Assembly: GCF_019977735.1 (NCBI RefSeq)
Contig: NZ_AP025018.1
Span: forward strand, 3,906,001 to 3,970,000
Direction: 5' to 3'
DNA length: 64,000 nt
Source: Calothrix sp. PCC 7716
GTDB lineage: Bacteria; Cyanobacteriota; Cyanobacteriia; Cyanobacteriales; Nostocaceae
Part shown: positions 31,517 through 41,668 of the stretch, in pieces
Layout: every line of letters starts with the position of its first letter
How positions within the stretch are numbered: position 1 is the first letter of the stretch
The notes under the pieces: model-generated
The model's database searches: none
What the model was told of the DNA's origin: nothing
What the model saw: only the letters and a program-made list of their open reading frames with translations
Translations under genes and position numbers: made by a program

Positions 31517-31566
31517 GAGTGTTTTAAGTAAATTTGTGAGAAATTTTGGTTCAGAGAATATGTTAT

Positions 31567-34500
31567 TTAGAACACAAAATTATTGGCATTATTCAGGTCT
31601 GCAACTAAAACATTATCTACTCTAATAAACGGTCTCGCCGGAAGTTTTCCAGAACCATCACTGTCAATTAGAATCTGAGTATCTCGTCCTCTCGCACCAA
31701 AAGATATGTAGCCATCGGCGATTGCATTAGTTCCGTTGTAGCCACCTGGAACAATACTATCAAGCAATTCAGTGAAGACAAACTTATCGGCGCCTACTGT
31801 AAAGTCTAAGATGTTGTCGCCTTCATTAATGCTGTTGCCATTACCATATAAGCTGGTGTAAACAATCAGGTCATTACCTGCGCCAGTGGTGATATCGTCC
31901 TTACCCTCAAAGCCAGTAATTCTGTCACCAAAGGAAGTCCCCACCAAATTGTCCTTACCAGATGTGCCATTAATCACATTTATTAAGTTAAACCGAGCGA
32001 CAACGGGGTCATGATCGCTATCCTGGTCGGCAAACTCTGAGTTAATGTGAACTGCATCAAACCCATTCAGGTTATTAAACAAATTGTTACTGACCAAAAT
32101 GTGATCCAGTGTTTGAGCATTGCCCTCAAAATTGTAAGTATAACGCTCGTTCTGGGGTAGCGTTTCAATCAGGGTATTTAATCCCCCAGCTTCTAAAATA
32201 CTTAGTGGGTTAGAGAACTCAAAGTCATTCAAGTCACCCGCTACAACTACGTTGGCATTGGGGTTAATTGCTAGAATACTCTGAACAAAGTCTCTCACCT
32301 CTGTAGCTTGCTGATTGCGCTGCGCCTCACTAGTGAGGGCAGGTGGTTGATTGACTCCAAAAAGTGGTTGGTCGCCACCTTTGGAGTTGAAATGGTTGCC
32401 AACTACAAACACGGTTTGACCGTTGAAAATAAATTCGCCAACCAGAGGTTTGCGACTGTTGACGAAGGCATTGCCATTCGAGGGGTCAGTATCAAGGATG
32501 CGGCCAGGGCTAGCAGAAAGCTGGGGAATACCACCGACGTTGTTAACTGTGGTGTCAGTAGTAGAGCCACCACCAGGACGATCTACAAATTGTACTCGGT
32601 CGGGGTTGAAGAGGAAACCGACGCGGATATTACCACCAGGTTGACCACCGTCTTGGTCGTCTACTGGGTTAATTTGACGAAATTCATAAGCGGGACCCCC
32701 GGCAGCTGCAATTGCATTAATTAATGTGTTGTAGGTTACAGTGGCATCTACTACACTGTCATTCGTCGGCCCATTGTTGTCCTGAATTTCTTCTATATTA
32801 ATGATATCGGGCGCTTTGAGGTTATTAACAATCCGGCTTGCGATGTTGTTAAAGCTGGCATCACCTGGGTCAAGGTTTTCTACGTTAAAAGTCGCAACGG
32901 TAAGTTGGTTAGCTACGGGAGCCAGGTTGGTCACTTCTCGCTGCAAACCACCAGAGATGACACTAGGCAAAGCTTGAGTATTCAACAGCTTGAAGTTACT
33001 AAAGCTATAGTCAATTACCCCAACAATCGAACCGTCAAACCTGTCTGCCACGTTCACTTGTGGTTCACCGTTGATAATTGCATCATCAATAATGATTCGT
33101 TCTGGATTAAAGTCACCAGGCTGAATTACAATCCCACCACGAGCAGTGCGAGTGCCAGCATTGGCGCCATTATCTGCTAAAACTGGGATTTCGCCGAAAT
33201 CATTCGTTGGTCCGACAGCCACGGCATTGTTAACCTGTACTAGCATCCCTTCTAAACTTTCGTAGAAGTCGATACCGTCTTGAGCGGGGTCAAATAGTGT
33301 ACCAGCATTTTCTACATTGCCACCCGCTGCATCATTACTAATTACCTGGGTGGGAATTGCCCGTCCGCCGTTACCAAGAATAGTGGCAGTTGGCAGAGGA
33401 TTGCCAGTTGACACTGTGGTAATCGTTGGGCTGGAAATCTGAGTGGTAGTGAGGTTATTAGTACCGCTGGAACCACCAGGGCGGAACTCACTTACCGTAC
33501 CGCTAACTAAAATCGAGTTACCGACACTTACTGTTGGTGCAGACGAGGTAAAAACAAAAATGCCCTCTGAGGTGGCATCATTATTATCAGGGTTAGGGTC
33601 TTGCAGGTAGAAGCCATTGGAGCGTAATGCCGTTACGACACCAGGAACGTTGTTCACCCTCTGACCATTTAAAGGAGAGATGTGAGCGGCGCCTTGAATT
33701 TCATGGATACGAACTGGAGGAGCAGTATCGTTGTCTGCAATAGTCACAGTTGCCGTGCCAGAACCACTTAAATCGTAGTCAGCAGTATCAACTAGCGTCA
33801 GTGTTACTGTCTCAGCATCTTCTACTGTACTATCATCAATAGGCGTAATCGTTATATCTACAAACGATTGACCCGCCGCAATTGTGGCAGTGCCATTTAA
33901 GTTAGGCGTGTAATCAGTATCATTTGTCGCTTGACCTGCACCCGTAGCAACGGTGTAATTTACATTTAGGGAGGTGCTAGTATCACCTGTCCGCGTAATT
34001 CTAAAAGTACCTGGATCAGATACTGCTTCTGCTGCTAAGTTATCTGTTGCTTGAATTGTGACAGTTGTTCCTGTTGGCGGGGTAACTCCTCCTGCCGAAA
34101 TACTAAAATTATCGATTCCTAAGCCGTGGTCATTACCAGCATCGTTTATGTCTTGCCAGCGAAGCCATATTTCTTGATTTGGGGCAATGGTTATACCACT
34201 CAAGGTAGAAGACAAAATAGTGCGGTTAGCAGTTGCATTGCCATCTAAGGCGCCAGCAGTTGCTGTGGCAACTGGGCTAATAAAGTCTAGGGAGTCAAAG
34301 TCAATCCAAGTACCACCAGTTATACTAGGTGCGCCAATTTGATATTGAAAATCTAATTGTTGAGGGGTGGTATTGCCGCCATTTCTCCATTGTTCACCTA
34401 CATAGTTAATGTTGAGTGAGTTAATTGTGTTAGCCGTATTGTTGAGAAAGCGAACTCCATAAAAAATCGTGCCAGTGGTGCCAGATGCTACAGACCCCAA

Positions 34501-34698
34501 AGCTCTATCAGTGGCAGAAGCGCTACCAAAGCTGTAGAGCGCTCCTGTATTGCTTGAACCAGTACTTGCATTGTAGGTTGATCTGTTGGAGTACCAGCCG
34601 TCAATAGTCAAGTCATCAGTCCATGTGTTATTGGCGCCTGAATTGAGTAACAAATCAAAGTTCTGAGAATAGGAACTGCTCAAATTAATTGCGGGCAT
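31567..34698 (-). CDS. Large extracellular nuclease (endonuclease/exonuclease/phosphatase family) with Calx-beta and RTX-like repeats
   Basis: This 1,043-residue protein has, in order: an N-terminal beta domain (1-205), a Calx-beta domain (about 210-325, ending ATVTIADND), and an OB-like nuclease-associated domain (VRIHEIQGAAHISPLNGQRV, 330-590). A Mg-dependent endonuclease/exonuclease/phosphatase domain follows (about 600-905): TVATFNVENLD, INIEEIQDNNG, VVAGDLNDFEFSNP, DSDHDPVVARF. Then come RTX-like repeats (GTSFGDRITGFEGKDDITTG, near 920) and a final beta domain. It has no N-terminal signal peptide; RTX repeats at the C-terminus imply type I secretion and calcium-dependent folding. It probably degrades extracellular DNA or releases phosphate from it. 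Confidence 0.85.
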   Translation of the reverse strand: MPAINLSSSYSQNFDLLLNSGANNTWTDDLTIDGWYSNRSTYNASTGSSNTGALYSFGSASATDRALGSVASGTTGTIFYGVRFLNNTANTINSLNINYVGEQWRNGGNTTPQQLDFQYQIGAPSITGGTWIDFDSLDFISPVATATAGALDGNATANRTILSSTLSGITIAPNQEIWLRWQDINDAGNDHGLGIDNFSISAGGVTPPTGTTVTIQATDNLAAEAVSDPGTFRITRTGDTSTSLNVNYTVATGAGQATNDTDYTPNLNGTATIAAGQSFVDITITPIDDSTVEDAETVTLTLVDTADYDLSGSGTATVTIADNDTAPPVRIHEIQGAAHISPLNGQRVNNVPGVVTALRSNGFYLQDPNPDNNDATSEGIFVFTSSAPTVSVGNSILVSGTVSEFRPGGSSGTNNLTTTQISSPTITTVSTGNPLPTATILGNGGRAIPTQVISNDAAGGNVENAGTLFDPAQDGIDFYESLEGMLVQVNNAVAVGPTNDFGEIPVLADNGANAGTRTARGGIVIQPGDFNPERIIIDDAIINGEPQVNVADRFDGSIVGVIDYSFSNFKLLNTQALPSVISGGLQREVTNLAPVANQLTVATFNVENLDPGDASFNNIASRIVNNLKAPDIINIEEIQDNNGPTNDSVVDATVTYNTLINAIAAAGGPAYEFRQINPVDDQDGGQPGGNIRVGFLFNPDRVQFVDRPGGGSTTDTTVNNVGGIPQLSASPGRILDTDPSNGNAFVNSRKPLVGEFIFNGQTVFVVGNHFNSKGGDQPLFGVNQPPALTSEAQRNQQATEVRDFVQSILAINPNANVVVAGDLNDFEFSNPLSILEAGGLNTLIETLPQNERYTYNFEGNAQTLDHILVSNNLFNNLNGFDAVHINSEFADQDSDHDPVVARFNLINVINGTSGKDNLVGTSFGDRITGFEGKDDITTGAGNDLIVYTSLYGNGNSINEGDNILDFTVGADKFVFTELLDSIVPGGYNGTNAIADGYISFGARGRDTQILIDSDGSGKLPARPFIRVDNVLVADLNNANNFVF

Positions 34699-35109
34699 AG
34701 AAACACTCGGTTGTTATAAAGGTTAAGAATCAATATTTCAGTAAATCGAAGTTGAAGCGCTTGAAGTAGGGATACCCGTAGAAGACTTTCTACTAGCTAT
34801 TATTATCAACAGCCAGTTGACATATGAGTATGCGTGGATGCCAAGAGGCGACCTAATCATTTCAATTGATAACACGAATTAATTGCATTAGTTCTTTCAA
34901 AACAACTAAGCGATATCCCGCAAATTAGTTTTTATCAAGAAACACCTAAATAGCATAATTCCACAAATTAATCATCTAATTGAATTGCCAGGTGATGCTA
35001 CAAAAAGCAGTAGCACGCAAAACTTCAACAAGTCTTATAATTTACAAAACCTATAATGTATCCTACTTAATAATCGTAAACAATAAGTTAAGCTCACTTT
35101 AAAAGTTGA
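34699..35109. other. Gap upstream of the nuclease gene; no gene seen
   Basis: This 411-base AT-rich stretch has no convincing reading frame. Its left part should hold the nuclease promoter and leader, and its right end abuts the Rpn-type fragment beginning near 35110. No repeat or hairpin stood out. Confidence 0.5.
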
Positions 35110-35505
35110 CTGCAAGCAAATTTTCTCAACGAAAAAGGTCTAGAGCAACAAGACATCCGTAACCTTTACCGCTTCATAGATTGGATTATAATATTACCAA
35201 AGGCGTTGGAAGAAGAGTTTTGGCAAGATTATCAGACATTTAAGCAGGAGGACACTATGCCTTACATAACCTCAGACAAACGGGTTGAATTCAAACTTGG
35301 ACAACGCGAAATCGTTTTTGGTCAATTACAAGAACAGTTTGGAGACCTACCAGAGAGTGTAATATCAGATATTAAAGCTCTTTCTCGTCCTCAATTAATG
35401 TTATTAAGTAAAGCGATACTTCGTTTTACATCAATTGATAACTTAGTTAACTGGTTGCAAGCAAACCCACCATTACCCGATGACCTCACAGACAGATTCA
35501 TCTAA
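35110..35505 (+). pseudogene. C-terminal fragment of an Rpn/PDDEXK nuclease (DUF4351 tail)
   Basis: The frame is open from 35110 (after TGA at 35107-35109) and reads LNEKGLEQQDIRNLYRFIDW, then LEEEFWQDYQ and MPYITS, which is the middle of Rpn-family recombination-promoting nucleases. It ends in a DUF4351 tail (VFGQLQEQFGDLPESVISDI, SIDNLVNWLQ). The catalytic N-terminal half is absent, so it is a truncated gene. A TTG at 35206 could start a 99-residue remnant. A fuller paralogue is at 51485. Confidence 0.6.
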
Positions 35506-35709
35506 ATAGCACTCATTTCTTTTATACTTCTCTTGTGGAGCAGCCTTCCAGGCTGCTATTATTATATAGTTCACAAGTTTGGATTACTCAGTGTCAGCAT
35601 TAAATTCGGTGCCTACTAGTAGCATTAAAAATTGAAACTTCTTTTTCGAGACATTTTCTTCATACCATCGGTCATTACCCACCTTATACCGTTTTGATGT
35701 GAAGATGCA

Positions 35710-35815
35710 TATAATTTAGCTTGCGGAGGCAGGCTTTGTATCAATAGCCCCAGGCATATTGCCTGTGGGCGTTATATGCAGCCTCCCAATGCCGCAAGCG
35801 TAAACAGTAGGGTCG
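35710..35815 (+). ncRNA. Nested-hairpin element behind a TATAAT box (candidate small RNA)
   Basis: TATAAT at 35710-35715 is followed by GCTTGCGG (35719-35726), which pairs with CCGCAAGC (35792-35799). Inside, AGGCAGGCT partly pairs with AGCCTCC, and GCCCCAGGC (35747-35755) pairs with GCCTGTGGGC (35761-35770, one bulge). It could be an RNA or a folded mobile repeat. The rest of the gap 35506-35992 shows no gene. Confidence 0.4.
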
Positions 35816-35992
35816 CGCGTTAAGTAATTCCTTTTAAATTTGCATAACTTCTTGCGATACTCCAAAATCTTGCTTTCCCGCACTTATTACTACTAAAGGA
35901 ATCGCAGGAAAGGGTTTTGCGGCTCGTGCTTGCTGAAGCTGCATTATTATCTTGTTAAGCAAAACTGAAATTTTAGTTTTTTAGGTGTTTTG

Positions 35993-36631
35993 CTAAATAT
36001 TGTTGGCAAAGTCATATTTACCTCCACGCTCAAGCGCGCGTTTATAAGCGGGTCGTGCATGAATACGCTCGACAAACTCTTTAATTTTTGGTCGGTTTTC
36101 GATTTGTTTGAGTTGGGCATCTAGAAGTTCGAGAGGAAAACTCATTTGAATATCAGCAGCAGTAAATTCCTCGCCTGTAAACCATGTACTTTTTTGAAGT
36201 TCGTTTTCTATATAGTCATAATGAAGCTTGATTTGAGGTGCAACAAAGGCGCCCATTGCCTCACTATCTCCTGGTCCAAAACGGCTCAAAATGAGGTTCA
36301 TAAGCAGTGGTGGCATTGCAGAGCCTTCGGCATAATGTAGCCAATAGGTATAACGTAGACGTTCTGGAGTATTAGGTGCCGGAATTAACCTACCATTGCC
36401 ATAATTATTTACTATGTATTCGATTAAGGCGCCGGACTCAGCAAGTGTAATTTCTCCATCTGTAATTACTGGTGACTTACCAAGCGGATGAACTTGACGT
36501 AGCTCTAGAGGCGCCAGCATAGTTTGTGTATCACGCTCGTAGTATTTAATTTCGTATTCGATGCCTAATTCTTCGAGCAGCCATAGCACACGCTGCGACC
36601 TAGAGTTGTTGAGATGATGAACAACGAGCAT
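35993..36631 (-). CDS. Glutathione S-transferase
   Basis: The start is taken at the ATG at 36631 (MLVVHHLNNSRSQRVLWLLE) because GGAG lies 9 bases upstream and the GST fold begins here; the longer frame adds 8 residues. It has 212 residues. The thioredoxin-like N-terminal domain has SRSQRVLW (Ser for glutathione), LGKSPVI with cis-Pro, and LAESGALIEYIV (Glu-Ser contact). The C-terminal helical domain carries FTAADIQMSFPLELL, the family's N-capping box. It conjugates glutathione to electrophiles or has peroxidase activity in the cytoplasm. It stands alone. Confidence 0.85.
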   Translation of the reverse strand: MLVVHHLNNSRSQRVLWLLEELGIEYEIKYYERDTQTMLAPLELRQVHPLGKSPVITDGEITLAESGALIEYIVNNYGNGRLIPAPNTPERLRYTYWLHYAEGSAMPPLLMNLILSRFGPGDSEAMGAFVAPQIKLHYDYIENELQKSTWFTGEEFTAADIQMSFPLELLDAQLKQIENRPKIKEFVERIHARPAYKRALERGGKYDFANNI

Positions 36632-36655
36632 AAAATGTTTCTCCGTGCGTGGCAA

Positions 36656-37139
36656 TTGATTGCTACTAAACTTCGCCTAACCCATAACTTATACAATACA
36701 ACTGCATAAAGGTAATTCTACCTCTGGGGGGTTTCAAGTTTTGATACCTGAAAAATTAAATTAATCACATCTTGATTTATATTACAGTCAATTTACTGTA
36801 CCACTTTAAGGCGCATTGCTTTAGATTCGTGCCCGATTGGCTCTCAACAAGAATAAAATTTTAAAATAAACATCATTTTTACAAAAAAATTCTGACTCTT
36901 GTATATAAAATAATTGCATAAGTATTTTTGCAATTACAGCAATAATAAATTTACTGAATTCTAATAAACTTAGTGTGTAAGTATACTTGAGAAGCTGCCT
37001 GGTTAATGATACATACTATAGTAGATTCTTATTAGTAAAATAGATATTTTAAATTTTATAAAAACAATAAGTCTCGACCTTGCATTCATGAGATGGCATT
37101 CGCTGTTGTGTTTATTTGTTGCAGAGGAAGAACTAAGCT
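36656..37139. other. Gap before the NACHT gene; no gene seen
   Basis: This 484-base AT-rich region between two outward-reading promoters contains no convincing gene. Directly before the NACHT start, GAGGA (about 37122-37126) lies 11 bases from the ATG, a workable but weak ribosome-binding site. Confidence 0.5.
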
Positions 37140-40100
37140 ATGACGAAAATTAAGCAGCTTAAAAAATTACTTGATAAATCAGGAAATATTTTTGAATCTG
37201 AAGCAAAATTGTCAAAAGCTAGCTTTGAGTTAGCGGTTGCTTTAGGTTTGCTAAATTCTTCTATAAATCCAGTTACAGCGAGAATATCTTTTGTTGGATT
37301 CACAAAAAAAGGATTAAAGCTTTATCAGAACAAAATACGAAAGCAACTTGACATCGCAGAATGGGTAGAAATTGCGTTTACTTTGGCTTACTTAGAAAGT
37401 TTTGAAGCTTTAGTTCAAAGGAACGATTGGTTGAAAGTAAAAATTAGTGAAATGGTTTCATACCAAGAATTATTTTATAAATATCAAAATTTAAAAGATT
37501 ACCCAGATATATCTAAAGAATCTAATCAGCTAAGAGATGAAACTCAGTATGAAATGAAGCTGTGGCAAGACAAAATTAAGAATGCAGTTAATAAAATAGA
37601 GCTAATTAATTACAATAATAAGTTAATTAAAGAAGCTCTAAAAAACTTTTCAGAATCGTCATTAGGAAGCGCATTAACAAATCTAATATCAATTTATCTT
37701 GAGCAAACTGAACTAGATACACATATTATTTCTATTATAACAGGATGGGTAACTTGGGAAACTCAAAAACTTGTTGAATCACTGTTATGCGATGAGCAAG
37801 AGAATTTTTTCGCGCAAGCCAAAGTATACAAAACTACAACACAGGAAAACAAAATCAATCAAAAATTTAAAAGTATTGAATCTTACCTAGCTAAACATAT
37901 TTGTACTAGTCAAAATGAGTCTTGGCAAGTTTTTGATAAAGTAAAAATTCCTGATATCTACATACCGCTTAAATGTCATCTACTCAATTCCAATGGTAAA
38001 AAAAAGGAACATCTACAATCAGTCGATTTGAAAACCTGGGCTTTTGAACAGCTTACAGACCCAAACAGAAATAACCGAGTAATATTTATTCAAGCTGAGT
38101 CAGGACGAGGAAAAACTGTTTTCTGTAAAATGTTTGCGAGTTGGGTACAAAAACATTTACATCCTATTTGGACACCTATATTAATTCGGCTACAAGATAT
38201 TGATACTTTTGATGTTGATATTGAGAATATTCTCCGCACGGCCATTAAAGAAGATTTTGTTCAACATAACGATGATTGGTTAACTGACTGTCATACAAGA
38301 TTTTTGTTTATATTAGATGGTTTTGACGAATTACGTTTGAAAGAAAAAAATTCTGGTAGTATTGAAAAGTTTATTAGAGAAATAGGAAACTATCAAGAAG
38401 AGTGTCAAACACGCACGAATCTTGGACATAGGTTTTTAGTTACAGGTAAAAAATCTGCTTTGCATAGTATCGAACAATTTATGCCCAATAATTTAGAACG
38501 GGTAGAAATTGCTTTGATGGATAACCGACTTCAAGAGCAATGGCTAAATAAATGGGGTAAATTAGTCGGGCAAGACAAAGCTAAAGCGTTTCAAGATTTT
38601 TTACAACTAGAAAACTGTCCACATATATGGAAGTTGTCACGAGAACCGCTATCATTACATCTTTTAGCAGTAATGCATCGGGATGGTAAATTAGTTTTCA
38701 AGATGTTTGAAGGGGTTAGTAGTAGTGTTCGTGCCAAAATCTTGATTTATCAGGCTATCTTAAATTTAGTATTAATACAAGTTCAAGAAAATAATTATAG
38801 CGTTAGTAATAAATTGAATATTAACGATTTGCGACGTATTTTTACCGAAGCTGGATTATGTGCTATCCAATCTGGTAAGGAAATAATTTCAATTACAATG
38901 ATTGAGGAACGTTTGAAAGGTAGTGCCATAAATAAAAAATTAGACAAAGCTGGATGGCGCCCCCTGAAAGGTTACAGTGAAAATCTTTTGAATAATGCTT
39001 TTATAGTATATAAGCTGCAACTTCTTCCAGATTCTGAAACAAACGAAGGATATATAAAATTTGTTCATAAAAGCTTTAGCGAATTTTTATATGCCAAAAG
39101 GTTAGCTGAAAGTTTGAGGAAATGGACGCAAGTCAACCTGTTCAGTAAAGACCAACAACCTCTGATTACTGATAACCAGCTAGCAGAGGAGGTTTATGAT
39201 TTATTTTATTACTCTGGTCTCACACCAGAAATTGTTGAATATTTAATAGCTTTGCTTGATTATGATTATAATCAGATAAATTTAATAGATACATTATTTA
39301 AACGCTTAAAACATTTTTATACTTACTGGTGTAAAGGAAGGTTTATCAATGCTTATCCCCAAAACTTTCCTCCAAATAAAATATTACACACAAAAGCCCT
39401 AAGTTTCTCTGGACTGAGGGAAATAGATATATATACTGGGCTAAATGTGATGATTCTGCTTTCAGAATTATATCGTTATGCTCAAGCACAAGATGCTTTA
39501 AAGGATAAAATTATTTTTTATCCTTGTGGACAAAAAGATAGTGATTATTTTGAAGATGATTTATTTTTTTGTATAATCAGCTATAGCAATAGTATTGATG
39601 CACATACTTTTTTAGACACATTAGGTTACTTTCTTAATAATGCACAACTTAGCGGCGCCCAGCTTAGTAATGTAAACCTTAGTAGTATACAATTTCGTGG
39701 TGCAAACCTAAGTGATGTAAATTTCAGTGATGCCAACCTGAGTTTTGCAGATCTAAGTGGCGCCAACCTTAGTTCTACAGATTTAAATAATGCAAATTTA
39801 AGTCATGCCAATCTGAGTAATGCAAATCTTGATGGTGCGAATTTAAGTAATGCGAATCTAAGTAACGCAAATCTAAGCAACGCAAATCTAAGCAACGCTA
39901 AACTTAACCATGCCAAACTTACTTACACAGACCTCAGAAGTGCAAACCTCTACGCTGCTAGTTGCTATGAAGTAAACTTTAGTGGCGCAACTCTCTGTAG
40001 TGCAACGCTTAATTATGCCAGACTTAAAGGCGCCAATTGTAATCACACAGATTTTAGCTATGCTGACTTGACAAACACAAACCTTACAAACGCGCAAAAT

Positions 40101-40199
40101 TTAACTACACAACAAGTCAAAGCTGCTAGTAATTGGGACAAAGCCGAATACAGTCCTGAATTTTTACAAGCAATTACTAACAGCAATGAAATAGAATAG
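37140..40199 (+). CDS. NACHT NTPase with pentapeptide-repeat C-terminus (NLR-like)
   Basis: This is a 1,019-residue protein. Residues 1-300 are helical and unfamiliar, the usual position of an effector. The NACHT domain follows: Walker A AESGRGKTVFCKMF (about 318-331), Walker B FLFILDGFDELRL (about 388-400), then GHRFLVTGKKS and a winged-helix-like region to about 700. Residues about 833-990 are A(N/D)L-x-x pentapeptide repeats (a right-handed beta helix). Bacterial NACHT proteins include anti-phage NLR-like proteins, where the C-terminus senses. Pentapeptide sensors are common in cyanobacteria. Its stop is 23 bases from a convergent rhodanese gene. Defence is inference from domain order. Confidence 0.8.
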   Translation: MTKIKQLKKLLDKSGNIFESEAKLSKASFELAVALGLLNSSINPVTARISFVGFTKKGLKLYQNKIRKQLDIAEWVEIAFTLAYLESFEALVQRNDWLKVKISEMVSYQELFYKYQNLKDYPDISKESNQLRDETQYEMKLWQDKIKNAVNKIELINYNNKLIKEALKNFSESSLGSALTNLISIYLEQTELDTHIISIITGWVTWETQKLVESLLCDEQENFFAQAKVYKTTTQENKINQKFKSIESYLAKHICTSQNESWQVFDKVKIPDIYIPLKCHLLNSNGKKKEHLQSVDLKTWAFEQLTDPNRNNRVIFIQAESGRGKTVFCKMFASWVQKHLHPIWTPILIRLQDIDTFDVDIENILRTAIKEDFVQHNDDWLTDCHTRFLFILDGFDELRLKEKNSGSIEKFIREIGNYQEECQTRTNLGHRFLVTGKKSALHSIEQFMPNNLERVEIALMDNRLQEQWLNKWGKLVGQDKAKAFQDFLQLENCPHIWKLSREPLSLHLLAVMHRDGKLVFKMFEGVSSSVRAKILIYQAILNLVLIQVQENNYSVSNKLNINDLRRIFTEAGLCAIQSGKEIISITMIEERLKGSAINKKLDKAGWRPLKGYSENLLNNAFIVYKLQLLPDSETNEGYIKFVHKSFSEFLYAKRLAESLRKWTQVNLFSKDQQPLITDNQLAEEVYDLFYYSGLTPEIVEYLIALLDYDYNQINLIDTLFKRLKHFYTYWCKGRFINAYPQNFPPNKILHTKALSFSGLREIDIYTGLNVMILLSELYRYAQAQDALKDKIIFYPCGQKDSDYFEDDLFFCIISYSNSIDAHTFLDTLGYFLNNAQLSGAQLSNVNLSSIQFRGANLSDVNFSDANLSFADLSGANLSSTDLNNANLSHANLSNANLDGANLSNANLSNANLSNANLSNAKLNHAKLTYTDLRSANLYAASCYEVNFSGATLCSATLNYARLKGANCNHTDFSYADLTNTNLTNAQNLTTQQVKAASNWDKAEYSPEFLQAITNSNEIE

Positions 40200-40222
40200 A
40201 TTTCTTGCTTGTCCTACAAGAT

Positions 40223-41062
40223 TTATACATCTACATCAATAGTACTATTAGAATGTTGGCTCCACTCATTCCATGAACCATCAAAATTACGCACGTTCTT
40301 GAAACCCAGTAAATATTTCAGAACAAACCAAGCGTATGCAGAACGTCCACCAATGGCACAGTAAGGAAATATTTCTTTATCAGATGTAACTCCCTTACTT
40401 GTAAAAATACTTTGCAGTTCATCGAAGGATTTAAAAGTTCCGTCTTCATTCAAGGTTTGTATATGCTCGATATGCACAGCACCTGGAATATGTCCTGCAC
40501 GCTCTGTTCCTTCAGGTGGTTTCATCATATAAACTTCACCCTTAAATTCTTGAAGTGTACGCACATCTAATAATACTCGTTCTTTTTTATCAATTGATGA
40601 CTGAAGCTCTTGATAAAAAACCCTTAAGCTATTATCAGGAGCAGTTGCGCGGTACTGAGTTGGTGTGAAAGTTGACAAATCTTTGGTGACAGGGCGCCCT
40701 TCTGCTACCCATTTTTGATGTCCACCGTTAAGAACGCGCACATCTTTGTGTCCAAATAATTTTAATAGCCAAAATATCCAGGCGCCCGTTCCAGGGTAAC
40801 TGCCATAAGCAACTACAGTTGTGTCATTTGTAATACCTGAGTGCGAAAGTAATTTCTCTATATTACTTGTTTCTAAATTCATACTGAAGTTTGGCTGTAG
40901 TAAATCAGTCATGTAATTCCAAAAGATGGCGCCGGGAATATGAGCATCTTTGTATGGTTCTGGACTAGCATCTACTTCCACAATGCGAACATTGGGATTG
41001 TTGAGATTATCTTCTAACCATTGCGTATCAATAAGAACTTCAGGGTGAGCGTATTCAGACAT
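40223..41062 (-). CDS. Rhodanese-type sulfurtransferase (thiosulfate or 3-mercaptopyruvate type)
   Basis: The start is taken at the ATG at 41062 (MSEYAHPEVLIDTQWLEDNL) because AAGGAG lies 7 bases upstream. It has 279 residues. It contains two tandem rhodanese domains; the first is inactive-type (GSYPGTGAWIFWLLKLFGHK) and the second has the active-site loop FPYCAIGGRSAYAW with the nucleophilic Cys at about residue 232 and the CxxGGR form. It transfers sulfane sulfur to cyanide or another acceptor. It lies upstream of nothing in its strand, and a membrane-protein gene precedes it by 75 bases, so the two are probably co-transcribed. A LuxR-type gene diverges. Confidence 0.85.
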   Translation of the reverse strand: MSEYAHPEVLIDTQWLEDNLNNPNVRIVEVDASPEPYKDAHIPGAIFWNYMTDLLQPNFSMNLETSNIEKLLSHSGITNDTTVVAYGSYPGTGAWIFWLLKLFGHKDVRVLNGGHQKWVAEGRPVTKDLSTFTPTQYRATAPDNSLRVFYQELQSSIDKKERVLLDVRTLQEFKGEVYMMKPPEGTERAGHIPGAVHIEHIQTLNEDGTFKSFDELQSIFTSKGVTSDKEIFPYCAIGGRSAYAWFVLKYLLGFKNVRNFDGSWNEWSQHSNSTIDVDV

Positions 41063-41112
41063 TAGTTTTCTCCTTGACAAACAATATTTTTTACAAATTT
41101 TGTCACCACAAT

Positions 41113-41140
41113 GTAGAGACGTTACATGTAACGTCTCTAC
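41113..41140. repeat. 28-bp perfect palindrome, GTAGAGACG family
   Basis: GTAGAGACGTTACA and its complement form a perfect 28-bp palindrome that contains the stop codon of the membrane gene. Family members are at 52640-52667, 58340-58367 and 61410-61437. It can fold as a hairpin and may act as a terminator. Confidence 0.85.
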
Positions 41141-41568
41141 AGAATTTGGTTTATATCGGTTTCAACATCCTTTGGAAAAACCACATGCTGTACCCGATGA
41201 ACCAAAGTTGTAGAAATGTTGAACAGTGAAAAGCCAATTAGTGGATGTAACACGCTTATGTTCAGAGGTGACTTCAGGTGGATAGTTATAAATTGTAGTC
41301 CTAGAAGTACTAAAGTACTTATTACTAGTTTCCGCACTCGTTGGGGGAAAGGGCTGATAAAGACCCATAAAAGCATGATTGGCACCAGTATGCTGTATCC
41401 ACGCACTAACAAAACATGTATATTCCACCACTCAGGGTTGTAAAAGTATGCGAGTCCAACAGTTAAGACTTGGGCAATTAAGCAAAGATTGAAAAGTAGA
41501 GCTAAAGCGTAAAAGCCAAGTTGGCGCCAGTTAGTAGTCTGCATGGGGCTACTTAGATTAATAGTCAT
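41137..41568 (-). CDS. Small membrane protein beside the rhodanese gene
   Basis: This 143-residue protein has four hydrophobic segments: YALALLFNLCLIAQVLTVGL (about 19-38), WNIHVLLVRGYSILVPIMLL (about 50-65), KLVISTLVLLGLQFITIHL (about 78-96), and LHPLIGFSLFNISTTLVH (about 103-120). It has no known motif; it looks like the DoxX-like or DUF-type small cyanobacterial membrane proteins but I cannot assign it. It is upstream of the rhodanese gene on the same strand. The divergent LuxR gene starts 101 bases away. Confidence 0.6.
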   Translation of the reverse strand: MTINLSSPMQTTNWRQLGFYALALLFNLCLIAQVLTVGLAYFYNPEWWNIHVLLVRGYSILVPIMLLWVFISPFPQRVRKLVISTLVLLGLQFITIHLKSPLNISVLHPLIGFSLFNISTTLVHRVQHVVFPKDVETDINQIL

Positions 41569-41668
41569 ATTAAAATAATCTGATAAGTTGTTACATTGGT
41601 TAGTTAAAGCTAATATAGTGTTGACTAATAAACCTTGCCTAGTCCTCGAAAGTGTACAAGTTTGACCT

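Noticed and set aside
32308-32724. 138-codon plus-strand frame inside the nuclease gene
   Set aside because: Antisense to a well-supported domain, with no family resemblance.
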